A stretch of 64,000 nucleotides of DNA from Gossypium raimondii. Its lineage: Eukaryota > Streptophyta > Magnoliopsida > Malvales > Malvaceae. Where the stretch lies: NCBI RefSeq assembly GCF_025698545.1, contig NC_068577.1, positions 4,249,501 through 4,313,500 of the forward strand, given 5' to 3'. Positions 1 through 10,944 of this stretch are shown in pieces. The notes beneath the pieces are model-generated. The model was not told the origin of the DNA. It searched no databases and saw only the letters and a program-made list of their open reading frames with translations. How positions within the stretch are numbered: the stretch's first letter is position 1; each line of letters starts with the position of its first letter. Made by a program: the position numbers and the translations under genes.

Positions 1-284
1 AATAGGAGGAAAATATAAAAGAGATTATTAAAGAAAATGGTCCAAAAATACCAATTCTGTAATGCTTGCACATGAACCCTAAACATTTCCAGCTTCATTT
101 CACACATACACGTAAAAATTAATTCTAGTTAAGTTGAATATTTTTAAAATTTTTTATGTTATTTCGAGTTTGAATTATTTTATATCTAATGCAATTTTAA
201 AATAATAATACATGTGTGAATATTTATAATTAAATTTTAATTAGTATAGTCTGAAGTCAACTGAAATTTAGAATATATTTAACC

Positions 285-517
285 TTAAGAGAAATGATTG
301 TATGAAACTGTGATTCCACGTCATCCCTATTATTTTTCAATAGGAGAATGACAAATCAGATTTTTTTCTCTTGATTTTTAACATTTTTAGTTGAATTTGA
401 ATTTTTTCAGGAGGAAAAAGTTGAAAATCAGGAGAAACAAATCTGATTTATTATTCTCCTATTAGAAAGGGGTAGGGATGGTGTGGAATCACAGTTTCAT
501 ATAATCTCTTCTCTTAA
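285..517. mobile_element. Foldback MITE with ~80-bp inverted arms
   Basis: The left arm starts TTAAGAGAAATGATTGTATG and continues through a GTGATTCCAC motif and an AATAGGAGAAT motif to ATCAGATTT. The right arm, read on the minus strand, gives the same order with few mismatches. The two arms account for most of the 233 bp, so this is a non-autonomous foldback element. No ORF is present. A TTAA at each outer edge could belong to the element or be a target duplication, so the superfamily is not assigned. Confidence 0.7.
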
Positions 518-1562
518 ACTTTATTAAGGGATTTTGTTCATAAATTCAAATAAACATTTACATTAATTTTCTGAGTACAATTATAGTAAAAAATAAAACA
601 TATATGAATAATTATAACTAATATTTTGTTTTTTTGAAAGGAATCATAACTAATATTAAATAATACAAAACATAATCAAATTATCTCAAAAACTAGGAAC
701 GAAACCATACAATATTTTAGAGGGAGTGAAAATTAAATTGTAATTTTTTACGATAGAAAAAATACAATTTCACTATTTTAATAGAATATATCTTTATAAT
801 TTTTAAAAGATTAAATTAAATTTTAATATTTTCAGAGAGGGTCAAAGTACAATTTTACCTTTATTCATTTAAATTTTTAAAAATTTTAAAAAAACCATAT
901 AAAAAAATTTTATTTTGAGGAGTCGGGCCCCACCAGCCCCCTAATTTCCCCAGTGGATAGAACTCATAAATACAGAGACAAAACTACAAATTTTAAGAAA
1001 ATTATAATAAGCAAAGGTAAAAATATTTTGTTAAAAGAGTTAAAATTAAATTACTAAATCGAGAAATTAAAATAAAATTTTCATGAATCAAGTGTAAAAG
1101 GAAAAAAACTTAAATTAACTAAATAATTATTACTATGAGCTATTTAACCTACTTTTTTTGTCTTAAATTCAATAAATCTAAAAGACAATACGAAAACAAT
1201 TGTATAAAATAGAGATATTATTTATTTTCAATAATTTAATACTACATTAAAATTTAATTTTTTCGGAAAAAAATTAAAATTTTAAGATAAAAATATCGAT
1301 ACGACATTAAATCATTGAAATAAACATAAAAAACACATGATAAAATTCCAATTTTAGTATGATTCTTTGATTAATATAATTTAAAGATAAAAGAGAACAA
1401 AAGTGATTATGGAAGACAACAGTGGAAGAATCTAAGGTGTGAAGCATGCATATGACTCGAAAACATGTCCAAGTTCATTACCGACGGTAAAACCAAGTAC
1501 TACAAAAATGCCTTTATATATATATATCTTCACCAGTTTCCCCGATGCAAACCAAACAGTAA
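518..1562. other. AT-rich intergenic region
   Basis: No coding signal. It ends just upstream of the kinase relic, where a CCAAACAGT motif is present twice within about 35 bp (1552-1590). Confidence 0.6.
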
Positions 1563-3138
1563 GCTACTGTTTCATTTTCAGACCAAACAGTGAAGCAAAT
1601 CGGTCCCATTTCAACGAAATCACTCATTGAGTACATAGAAAAGACGCCGTCTTTGTTGTCGGAGATCGGAAACAGGCACGACGATGTGACGATAAAGGAA
1701 GCCGGAGATGGCAACCTTAATTTCGTCTACATCGTCGTTGCCACTTGTGCTTCTTTTATCATCCAACAGGTTTCACTCTTTTCTTTTTCTTCCATTTTCA
1801 ATTTAAAGAAATGAAAATTGTCACCACAGCGGATCAGTAAAGTACTACTCTCATTCCTTTGGGTTGCACTGCAGTTGCATAATGATTGTAATATAAATTA
1901 GTTTATGGTAGGAAAATTTTATATAAAAATTGAATCTAGTTTTGGTTGAAATGGAATATTTTGGTGAGAAAAAGTATTAGTATTTTAGGGGTCGACGTGT
2001 TATAATTTTTTTTTAAAAATATTATAGGCACTTACATATGAACGATGTATTGGAGAATCTTTGTCAATGATAATAGAAGGAGAATATTTTGAAGCAGTAA
2101 CATCAAAAGAACATGGTGGGTTATGCCGTGAATATGTTCCTCAACTTGATCACTTGGACCGTACCATTGGAATGCAATGTTCAGAGCCTCCCCATATAAT
2201 CCTGAGAAAAGGGTTGATTACTGCAATTGAATATCGATTTTTATCTGAGCATATGTTCGAATACATGGTCGACTCTCTTCTTTATAGGCCAACCACTGAG
2301 GACAAATGTGCAGGTAACTTATTCATATGCCTTGAGCTGCACTTCCAGATATTCAAACTCACGCCACAACACATAAATAAGTGCATTCTTTAGAATGAAT
2401 ACTTGGAAAAAAGATGCATGATTTTCAGCTATGTCAGTTTAGCTCTATTATTGATGATGGGTTTGGAGATATGATACTAATGCAGCTGCGGTCAATGTTT
2501 TTGTGCAGTGGCTGAATGTTGTGGGAATGTGGAACTCTGTAGGCTCAGTGAGGAAATTGTTTTCTCTGATCCATATCTTTACTTACACAGACATATGAAT
2601 TTACCTTGCATATAGCTTTGTTTACAGGCTGCAAAGCATGATTTATAGACACTACATAAGCATGGCTGAATTTCATATTGCAATGCAGATATACAAAGAG
2701 TGGAGATTGAAGAGAATTGAGCAAACATGGGATCTTTTCCACCAAAAACTCAACAAGGATGAGTCAGGGAAGGCTTATCTTCCAGCAATATATAACCTTA
2801 TCCAAGAGGAATATATGAAGGAATTGTTCCATGACACACTTGGTTTTGGTATTGCTAAGATGATAAGGTGACAGATAACAAAAGGGTTTCCACCACTTCA
2901 TCCCCATGTGAAAAAGTAAATGAAATTCAATACTAGCTTGGATAATTTTGTGTTTAAAATTTGTAGGAGAATTGGTGGTGTTGACCATGTTGAGGACTTT
3001 GAATCAATCAGAGAAGGTAGCATAAGAGCAGATAGTGAGGCAAAGGCACTTGAATTAGCCAACTCTCATCTCAAGGAGAAGCAACAATTCTTGGCCATTG
3101 GTGAAGTTATATCACCCATCATGCAAGTCCAATCATGA
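1563..3138 (+). pseudogene. 5-methylthioribose kinase relic lacking its catalytic core
   Basis: MTR kinase phosphorylates 5-methylthioribose in the cytosolic methionine salvage (Yang) cycle. Fragments in order resemble the plant enzyme. Exon 1 ends at 1769 (SLIEYIEKTPSLLSEIGN, then DGNLNFVYIVV). Exon 2 is 2028-2313 (EHGGLCREYVP, EPPHIILRKGL). Exon 3 starts at 2509 ([16 protein letters not shown]). C-terminal exons are about 2689-2867 ([20 protein letters not shown]) and 2967-3138 (GVDHVEDFESI), ending in TGA. Splice sites and phases still match between exons 1-2, 2-3 and the last two. However, no ATG opens exon 1: an in-frame TAA at 1560 precedes it and the first usable codon is GTG at 1590. 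Exon 3 runs into a stop after about 15 foreign residues. The HGD-type catalytic loop and the metal-binding segment expected between 2580 and 2689 are absent. Small in-frame gaps also occur in exon 2. I infer a pseudogene. Confidence 0.85.
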
Positions 3139-3614
3139 TGGAAATCACCTGAAAATTGATATCGGTTCCCCAAGTAAAAATCTTCAAATACATTTGTAGA
3201 TATATATATACACAGTGAGTGAGTAATGTGTGTATATATATACCTCAAAACTGATATTGGTTCCCTCAAAAAAACTTCAAATATGTATGTATAATCGTTG
3301 AACTACTGTATTGTCCGCATTTAGCAATCCTTTGTGCTAAATAAATGGAAAGTTTTCCATGATTGCTTTGAGCCTTTGAGAAAATACTAAATACAATGAA
3401 AATGGTGCTAAAAACCCAATGGAACGTTTTTGAGAAGTACAAATACAACTTTCATTATATTTTACCATTTTTAGAAGGATCAATAAACAATTTAACCATT
3501 TTCAGGCCAAGGCTAATTATGCAAGTAGCTAATTCTTTATTAACCTTAGAATCAGATTATATTTAGGACAATTTATGAGAAGGTGATATATAATACAATA
3601 GTAAATGAAGTCAT

Positions 3615-4295
3615 TTAATTGCCATACTTGGCCTTATAATCACTCCACAGTTGATCAACAGTTTTTTTCCCAACAGTTCAACAAAATACCCAGCATTATA
3701 CCCGCTTCTCATCTTCTTATTAAGCTCTGCAACGAACCCATTTCTCAGACCATCATAATACTCCAGAAACCTAGCTGTAACATCGGACCTTTGGTCCCAT
3801 CTATCACCGTGCCCTGGCTGCACCCAATGGCTCGGAATATAATTAGCCTTTAGCCTCACGAAATCTGCTATCCCTTCGATCAACCGGACAGAGGTTTGCC
3901 CGTTCCCATCCCACTGCCAAATATGCGTCATTTTATGATAAAGCACACCATTGAATTCCCTTCTCAGGTCGCCTTTGTATGTTCCCAGGTAATTGGCGTT
4001 AACGTGGATTTGGTTGTTGTTAGCAAAGGCTACCCCGTCGCCGTTTTCGATGAACAGTGTTACTTTCAGGACGTTTTTTTCTGTCGGATGGGTTGTTTTG
4101 TTGGAAGACGTTCCAGATGAAATTTGAGGCGTCAGCCATAGTTTGTAGGCTGTTTTGGGCGCCGATTTCTATTTTGAAACGAACGCAGCCGTCGCTGTTG
4201 CTGGTGTTGCCGTTGACGGCATAATCGACAGCACCGGTGCATTGCATGGCTGCAAGAAATAATAGCAGGCAGGAGAAAAACAAAGCGTCAGCCAT
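3615..4295 (-). pseudogene. Basic secretory protein (BSP family) copy 1, frameshifted
   Basis: The start MADALFF at 4295 begins a hydrophobic signal peptide, followed by a BSP-family body that parallels the intact gene at 45499-46176. Two frameshifts break it. At about 4074-4080 there is a seven-T run where the intact copy reads TTTTTCC, and at 3661-3668 an over-long T run shifts the C-terminal LLGKTVDQLW segment. The zinc-binding HEMTH motif reads HKMTH here, so the catalytic glutamate is a lysine. It is the most diverged of the three copies and lies outside the later tandem duplication, so it represents an older gene duplication. Confidence 0.85.
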
Positions 4296-4689
4296 GGTTG
4301 TTTTGCTAACTTATAAAAGGAAATTCTTTCGACCAGAAATGTAAATGACCTGAGAAAGACGGTGAGATAATGAAATGAGAGCACTTTTTTAGTGGATTGA
4401 ATGAAAAATTTTGTTACTTTGTTTTGTCTTCATATTTTAGGAGAAAACCTTAGAGAAAATCTTTTTTAGAGTTTAGGGGAAAAATGAGTAATCTAATTTG
4501 ACGAGTATTAGAGGTTGTAAACTTATTTAATTAATAGTTAAGGTGTTGAATTACCTCTTAGATATAAGGAGATTGAACTACATAAAAATATCGAGTTTTC
4601 ATTACTTTTTTATTTTGTTCAGTCATCAGTGCTTGAATTAGTTGGCACTACTCAAGTTTATTTGCAAATATTGATTTAGTTCTTTTAAT

Positions 4690-5704
4690 TGGTATCAAAG
4701 TCTACCACTCAACACATTTAATAGATTTCTTGATGTTGATATTTGCTTGCAATGGAAAGTTTATCAGTATCTCGTCCCCTTACCCTCAATAGTGCAAACT
4801 ATGCCTATTGAAAGGCAAGAATGATGAATTTCATAAAGTTACTTGACAAAAAGGCTTAGAGATTTTTCTAGATGAGAGCGTCCAATCACTGAAATTGATG
4901 GAATCAAGACACTTAAGGTATAGAATTGGCTCAGACCAAAGAAGAGGAAAAGCTTATCAATGCTAACTTAAAATTTCTCTATGCAATTTTATGTGGAGTA
5001 GATGTTCAAGAATTCAAGTGAATCTCCAAATGTACTGTTACCATTGAAGTCTGGGATATCCTTGAAACAGCTCATGAAGGTATTAATACTGTGAAACAAT
5101 CAAAGCTACATATGCTTACAACAAAGTTTGAACTTTGAAGATGAAAGAGAATGAGACAATTGGTGAGTTTTATACCAAATTTTATGAATTATCTAACAAC
5201 GCTTTCACCTTTGGAGATAGTACTCAAATTCAAAACTAGTAAAAAAGGTTATTCGATCCTTGCTTAAAAGATTCAGTATAAAATAACAGCCTTCAAGGAA
5301 ACCAAAAACATTGATGCTATGCATATTAATGAGTTGATTAGGTCTTTAGAAACCTTTGGGATCAATTTGGATGAAGCTAAAAGGAACAAGATTAAAGGAG
5401 AAAATAGCTTAGCATTACAAGTTACTGAAGCAGTTATCATATCACTATAATAGAAGAGCTACAGGAATAGGTAGTTCTTTTGACTCAGAACTTCAACAAG
5501 GTATTTAAGAAGCATTCTAGAAGATGCTAGAAGTTTGAAACCTTCAAGGATGCTCAAAAAGAGAAGGCCAAAAAAGTTGTCAAACGAAGAAGTAGTCAAA
5601 GGATAAGAAGAAAGGGATTCAATGTCACAAATGTCATGGTTTCAGGCATTTTCAGGCAGAGTGTGCAAACACTTAAAAAAAGAGAAGTCTTTGTATGTCA
5701 CATG
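4690..5704 (+). mobile_element. Decayed Ty1/Copia element, 5' part (PBS and gag)
   Basis: TTGGTATCAAAGTC at about 4690 resembles the initiator-Met tRNA primer-binding site used by plant Copia elements, so sequence just upstream may be the tail of its LTR. Conceptual plus-strand reading gives gag-like pieces: SRPLTLNSANYAY near 4770, GVDVQEF near 5000, KENETIGEFYTKFYELS near 5150, and a CCHC zinc knuckle (CHKCHGFRHFQAEC) near 5625-5665. Several in-frame stops and frameshifts are present. Reading frame and sense resume at 10945 after a nested Copia insertion. Confidence 0.75.
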
Positions 5705-5909
5705 TATTAGAGAGTAGAGTAGGGAGCTGTTAGTTAGTTTTGAATCTGGTAAATGCAGTTGCACAATTTGTTATAGAGCAGTTGTTCAAAACTCTATATA
5801 TACGTTCCTCATGTGTACAGAAAAGATAAGTGTGAAATATAAGAAATTCTTTGTTATCATCTTTGTTTTCTTTTAGTTAGATTTATCCTTTTCTACCTAG
5901 ATCCTTACA
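5705..5909 (+). repeat. 5' LTR of nested Copia element
   Basis: The 205-bp LTR runs from TATTAGAGAGTAGAGTAGGG to CTAGATCCTTACA. It is immediately followed by TGGTATCATTCGCTGG, a tRNA-iMet-type primer-binding site. It matches the inverted 205-bp copy at 6220-6424. Confidence 0.8.
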
Positions 5910-5948
5910 TGGTATCATTCGCTGGTTGATTCTGAATTCTTGGATGTC

Positions 5949-6219
5949 ATGGCTTCCGCTGATTCTATTTTTGGTGAGCTTGTTTCTGCTACGTTTGCTG
6001 GAGATCGTGTCACTACTGCTTTTCCTAAGCATGAGGTGGTCAAGCTTGATGATGGCACCTATCTTTAATGGCATAAACAGGTGAAATTAATTGTTGATGG
6101 ATATGGACTTACTGGTTTTCTAGATAGTACTTTACCTCCGCCATCAAGGTTTATTCAACTGCCCGATGGAACTCATACCTCGAATCCAGCAGCTCTGATG
6201 TTCACACAGCAAGATCGCC
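5949..6219 (+). pseudogene. Copia gag N-terminus (nested element)
   Basis: ATG at 5949 opens MASADSIFGELVS, continuing through a KLDDGTYL segment. A TAA then stands where a codon before WHKQVKL is expected. The reading goes on to GYGLTGFLDSTLPPPS and MFTQQDR, typical of the N-terminal half of Copia UBN2-type gag. It stops abruptly at 6219, where the terminal TGTAAGG of the inverted 3'LTR begins. The remaining half of this gag lies at 10615-10944 on the opposite strand. Confidence 0.75.
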
Positions 6220-6424
6220 TGTAAGGATCTAGGTAGAAAATGATAAATCTAACTAAAAGAAAACAAAGATGATAACAAAGAATTTATTATATTCCACACT
6301 TATCTTTTCTGTACACATGAGGAACGTATATATAGAGTTTTGAACAACTGCTCTATAACAAACTGAGCAACTGCATTTACCAGATTCAAAACTAACTAAC
6401 AACTCCCTACTCTACTATCTAATA
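6220..6424 (-). repeat. 3' LTR of nested Copia element, inverted
   Basis: This is the reverse complement of the LTR at 5705-5909 with a few differences. Its outer (U5) terminus TGTAAGG is fused directly to gag sequence at 6219/6220. The inner end abuts the RNase H region. Confidence 0.8.
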
Positions 6425-6463
6425 TTCATCCATCTTCTCTACAGGCAAAACCCGTAGAAAACT

Positions 6464-7717
6464 CTAAAATCGAGTAAAACTTGATACAGATAGTGGCTTA
6501 GTGAGAACATCAGCAACTTGATCACATGCTAGAACTTCTCCAACCATAACAGAGCCATCAACAACCTTTTCACGAACGAAAAATAAATCTAATTCAACGT
6601 GCTTGAACTTCGAATGTAGTACAAGGTTAGCTGCAACCGCAACCGCACCAGAACTATCACACCAAATATTGGGTGTATCAACAGATTGAACATGTAACTC
6701 TTGAAGCAATGGCAATAACCATGTAACCTCACTTGTGACCACAGCAAGACTCCTATATTCTCCCTCAGTAGTGGACCGAGCAACCACCTGTTGTTTCTTT
6801 GTACACTAAGACACGGGAGTATACCCAAAATAAACACAATACCCGGAAGTAGATCTTCGATCATCAAAATCCAACCCCTAGTTAGCATCGGCATACCCAA
6901 CTAAAGGCAAACTAGTGGACGGGTGAAAAACAACCCTAAAACTAAGTGTGCCAGCTAAATAACGTAAAATACGCTTCAGGGCAATCAGGTGAGCAGTTGT
7001 GGGACTATGCATGAACTGACATATCTGATTTACAACATATGCAACATTAGGCCTTGTAAGAGTAACATACTGCAATGCACCAACAAGACTCCTATATTCA
7101 GTCGGGTCCTCTAAACGTTCACCATCATCTTTAAACATAACAGACGAACAAATCATCGGTGTATGAACACTCTTCGCATTTTTCATCGAACACCGAACAA
7201 AAATATCTCGTATATATTTCTTCTGACATAGATGAAGGCATCCTGATGAAGAACGAGTAACTTCTATCCCAAGAAAATAGTAAAGATCGCCCATGTCCTT
7301 AAGTGAGAACTCGTTATTCAACAACTGAACAAACTATTCGATAACAGTAGTCACACTACCGATAACAATAATATCATCAACGTACACAAGAACATACTGT
7401 GTTGACTCTGACTTGATCCTAACAAATAAGGATGCATCAGACTTCGATACGACAAACCCCAGAAACACGAGAAATCTTTTCAGCTTCTCAAACCATGCAC
7501 GGGGAGCCTGACGAAGACCATATAACGCTTTCTTTAGACGACACACAAAAGGTTTGCTATTGGAATCATATTGAACATAACTTGGGGTTGTTGCCCCAAA
7601 AACTTCAGTATCAAGATCTCCATTGAGAAAAGTATTATTAACATCCACTTGTCGAAGCGACCAGCCCCTAGAAACAGCAATAGACAAAATAACTCTGATA
7701 GTAGCTGGTTTCACCAC
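6464..7717 (-). pseudogene. Copia reverse transcriptase and RNase H (nested element)
   Basis: On the minus strand, 7717-7334 shows the RT start ([26 protein letters not shown]) and the YVDD active-site motif ([14 protein letters not shown]). The reading continues at 7324-6878 (FSLKDMGDLYYFLGIEV, LTRPNVAYVVNQICQFM, LKRILRYLAGTL), then RNase H (TTEGEYRSLA, WCDSSGAVAVA) to 6464. Stops and frameshifts separate the pieces near 7330 and 6880. The order RT then RNase H downstream of integrase is diagnostic of Ty1/Copia. Confidence 0.9.
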
Positions 7718-8065
7718 CGGACTAAAAGTTTTCTTAAAATCACACCCCGAAACCTAAGAGTAGACTTTTGCTACTTACCGAGCCTTCCGTCGGGCAATGG
7801 TACCATCAGAATTCCTTTTGATTTTAAACAACCACTTACATCCAATGACCTTACGATTAGGTGGAGCTAAAACTAGCTCTCACATAGAGTTACAAATAAA
7901 AACATTATACTCGTCTTGTGCAGCAGCTCTCCATTCAGCAGTAGTCAGAGCTTCCTCAATTGTAGAAGGTTCTATAGCTTCAACAATTAAGGCCTTAGGC
8001 TTGAAAACACCTGCTTTAGCCCGAGTGATCATTGAATGATTGTTAATCACAGGTAACCTACTAAT

Positions 8066-8482
8066 CTAACTATCAGATGAGGACGAGACACCTTCAGACA
8101 TTCTTGTGATAGATCGAGTATTACCACTTTGCACATCCGATGAAAGAGTCTCATGTGCAATTGGAAGATCAGTCGAAGAAGCATTGGACTGAGATTGAAT
8201 TAACTCAACATCTGGTGGAGAGGCATTGAATTGAGATTGCATCGAATCAACATCTGATGGCGATGCATTGAACTGAGACGGCAATGCATTGGACTAAGAT
8301 TGCATCAACTGAACATCTGATGGAGAACCTTGTAGAGCTAGTGATGACGTGAAGGGCTCAAGAAACTGATGAGAAGTAGGCCACATAAGAGGTACAACCG
8401 TCGTACTAGTCTGACTAGACTGCGATACATGTATTATAGAGCTAGTATCAGAAAATAAAAACCTTTTCTCATCAAATGTCAC
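8066..8482 (-). pseudogene. Copia linker between integrase and RT, with degenerate peptide repeats
   Basis: The stretch encodes Ser/Asp/Gln-rich sequence with repeated units such as QSQFNASPSDV, QSQFNASPPDV and QSQSNASSTD. The underlying DNA carries imperfect repeats of about 45-48 bp at 8180-8330. Low-complexity spacers here are common in Copia polyproteins. It includes in-frame stops. Confidence 0.55.
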
Positions 8483-8499
8483 ATGTCATGAAATAATAA

Positions 8500-9447
8500 T
8501 CTTACCATCTGGTAAAAGACACTAATACCCCTTGTGACGAGGGCTGTAACCCAAAAACGTAGGTGGTTGAGATTGAAACTCCAATTTATGACCTACAAAT
8601 GGACGTAAGTAAGGGTAACAGCAACAACCAAAAATTCGAAGATGGTCATAAGTGGGATCATTTCCATAAAGAGCCTTAAATGGAGAACACCCCTGAAGAA
8701 CAATAATAGGAAGTTAATTTATAAGATAAACTGTGCAACAAAATGCATATCTCCAATACTCCATAGGTAAATTTGCTTGAGCCAACAATGTAATGCCCAC
8801 TTCAACAATGTGTCAATGTTTACGTTCGGCCACTCCATTTTGCTTAGAAGTATACAGACAGGTTAGCCGATGTACAATTCCCTGAGATGCTAAGACAGAC
8901 GTGAAACCACGATATTCTCTACCCTAGTCACTCTGAAATTGCTTAATAGGCTTGCCAAACTGTGTCTTGACTAACTGTTGAAATTGAGTAAAATATTCTA
9001 CTGTTTGAAATTTCTGCTGTAAAAGATAAATCCAGGTGAACCTAGTGCACATATCAATGAATGAAATGTAATACCACTTATCATCACACGTAACAGATCC
9101 GGGTCCCCAAAGATCAGAAACAATCAACTCAAAAGGAAGATAGTTAGTGGTCGAATTCGAGAAAGGAAACTTATGTGACCTCCCTTTTTGACACGCAGTA
9201 CATATACCATCAAAATATTATTTATTTGAAACAACATTACATTGATCAAGAACAGCTTTAACCATAGAAGCAGCGGGTGGCCTGGATGATTATGCCATAA
9301 AGCAAATATAGGACAATCTGGAACTTTAGTTGGAACTTGTGAATGAGCAGCAAATGGAACAACATTAGACGGAGTAGGTACCACTGGCACAGAAAATTGA
9401 TATAACCCATCATGAATGCAGCCCTTCAGCAACGTCTCTCGGGTCAC
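8500..9447 (-). pseudogene. Copia integrase with GAG-pre-integrase (nested element)
   Basis: The minus-strand reading 9447-9124 includes ALWHNHPGHP, resembling the HH zinc-binding lead-in of Copia integrase. The reading 9127-8924 holds an integrase-core start (SDLWGPGSV, YYISFIDMCTRFTWIYLL). Lower coordinates to about 8500 continue the core with many stops. The integrase lies between protease (9481-9693) and RT, as expected for Copia. Confidence 0.85.
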
Positions 9448-9480
9448 GGCATCCTTAAGAACACAATGCGTAGGATGAAA

Positions 9481-9693
9481 CTAAAAAAACACTCCATTAT
9501 CATGCGTAAATTGTAAAAGCGATAAAAGATTTTTTTTTATACTCGGCACACACAGAACATTAGACAAACGTAATGACTTAGATTGAGTAGGAAGAACATC
9601 ATTACCAATTGATGAAATCACTGCAGGAGGACCATCACCCATTAAAAGATATGACATACCTGAATATGGCGTGACATCATGTAGAGCGGACAC
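9481..9693 (-). pseudogene. Copia protease-to-integrase segment (nested element)
   Basis: The reading ALHDVTPYSGMSYLLMGDG followed by LRLSNVLCVPSIKKNLLSL is the region just downstream of the Copia aspartic protease active site. Just above it, at about 9690-9740, the opposite strand has a degenerate stretch where the DSGAS-type active site would lie. The left breakpoint of the tandem duplication falls at about 9462, just below this segment. The matching copy begins at 41090. Confidence 0.75.
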
Positions 9694-9775
9694 ATCACGA
9701 CAGACATGATGACTCGCACCAGAATCAAGATACTAGGAAGTAGTGCCAACATGCATAGGAACATATGACCCATCA

Positions 9776-10944
9776 TTACCAGAATTTATAGGAACCAAGA
9801 GAGTCAAAGTAATCAGGAGCATGCAAATCACCTAACCGATGAAGCCCAATATACACCCGAGTGCGCGGTTTAGTAGACCACAGACTCGGACCAACACTAA
9901 TCGGACCAGTAGGTCGGAGACCCGGACCAACACCAATCAGTTCATTCGAGCTGGGATCAATCTGAACAAAATTAGATGATGGCACACCATTCGGCCCATG
10001 TGCAACATTTTGTCTATTTCCAGCACTAAACTTATTCGGCCCATTTTCATCATTATTCCATAGCCCGTCATCAAGAATAAAATCACGTATATTGGGCTTA
10101 GACATATTTTGGAAAGAACAGACATAACCATGTTGAGTATAAGGCATAGATGGCCAACGTGTAAACGACCCACTAGGTACCTAAGCAAACGGGCTTTGAC
10201 CACCAGTAGTATAATAACCTTGACCTACATAGTAACCTTGACCAAAAACAACTTTTGGATTCTTCTGTTGATGAGTCATGAACTGCCCGTCACCATGCTG
10301 CTCAAACACCCCAGATCCAGGACCATCAAAAACATACATGTACCATTGGTATGAGACCGGAGGCATGACCGACGAGTCATTCGAGTCCCAATGATAACGG
10401 TAGTAGCACTTTTGAGCCACATGACCAAATCAACTATAGATCTGGCATTGAATGCGAGATCTGAAACTTCTACCGCGACCACGAGTAGGTACACGACCAC
10501 CACGAACAGCTCATTAATCGACGACGCATGCTCAACAAGATTCGCATGCAACACCGCTTCCTGAAACACTTGCGCTTGACGAGTCTCACACTCAACTAGC
10601 GCATCAACCAGTCACTAGAAGGCCAAAACACCAGTCGATAATCGTGCGGAAGAAATAACCGCTTCATACTCCGGCGGTAATCCCGCAAGCATCACCTCAA
10701 TCTTTTCCTCTTCTGAGATGCGCGAACTAGAAGTCTCTAGAATAGTACACAAATCTTTGATTCGAGCAACATAAGCCTTAATAGAGAGATTACATTTCTT
10801 TAAAGAATGAAGCTCATGTCGAATCCTTGATTGCTTCGCTCTAGTATCGACCGCGAACAGATTACTAGCCATAGTCCATATGTCACACACTGTGCACGCA
10901 TCGTTGAACGAAGATTGATGAGGAAGACTTATAGTGGACAAAAG
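9776..10944 (-). pseudogene. Copia gag C-terminal half and zinc-knuckle region
   Basis: 10941-10615 encodes LSTISLPHQSSFNDACTV, then IWTMASNLFA and a segment with EEEKIEVMLAGLPPEYE, typical UBN2 gag. Lower coordinates to 9776 hold Gly/Pro/Asn-rich gag tail in several frames. The gag begins abruptly near 10944, where its N-terminus would be expected; that N-terminus is at 5949-6219 on the other strand. The whole segment recurs at 41390-42572. Confidence 0.85.

Larger units (their letters stand above)
5705..10944. mobile_element. Nested Ty1/Copia element with internal inversion
   Basis: This element sits inside the older Copia gag. Removing 5705-10944 and one CATG copy (5701-5704 and 10946-10949) restores an open host reading, SLYVTWSAEDSTNS. 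The element holds a plus-strand 205-bp LTR, PBS and gag N-terminus (5705-6219). A minus-strand 3'LTR (6220-6424), RNase H, reverse transcriptase, integrase, protease, zinc-knuckle and rest of gag follow, ending near 10944. The gag break at 6219 and the gag start near 10944 are nearly adjacent positions of one gag. All ORFs are broken by stops. Confidence 0.8.
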
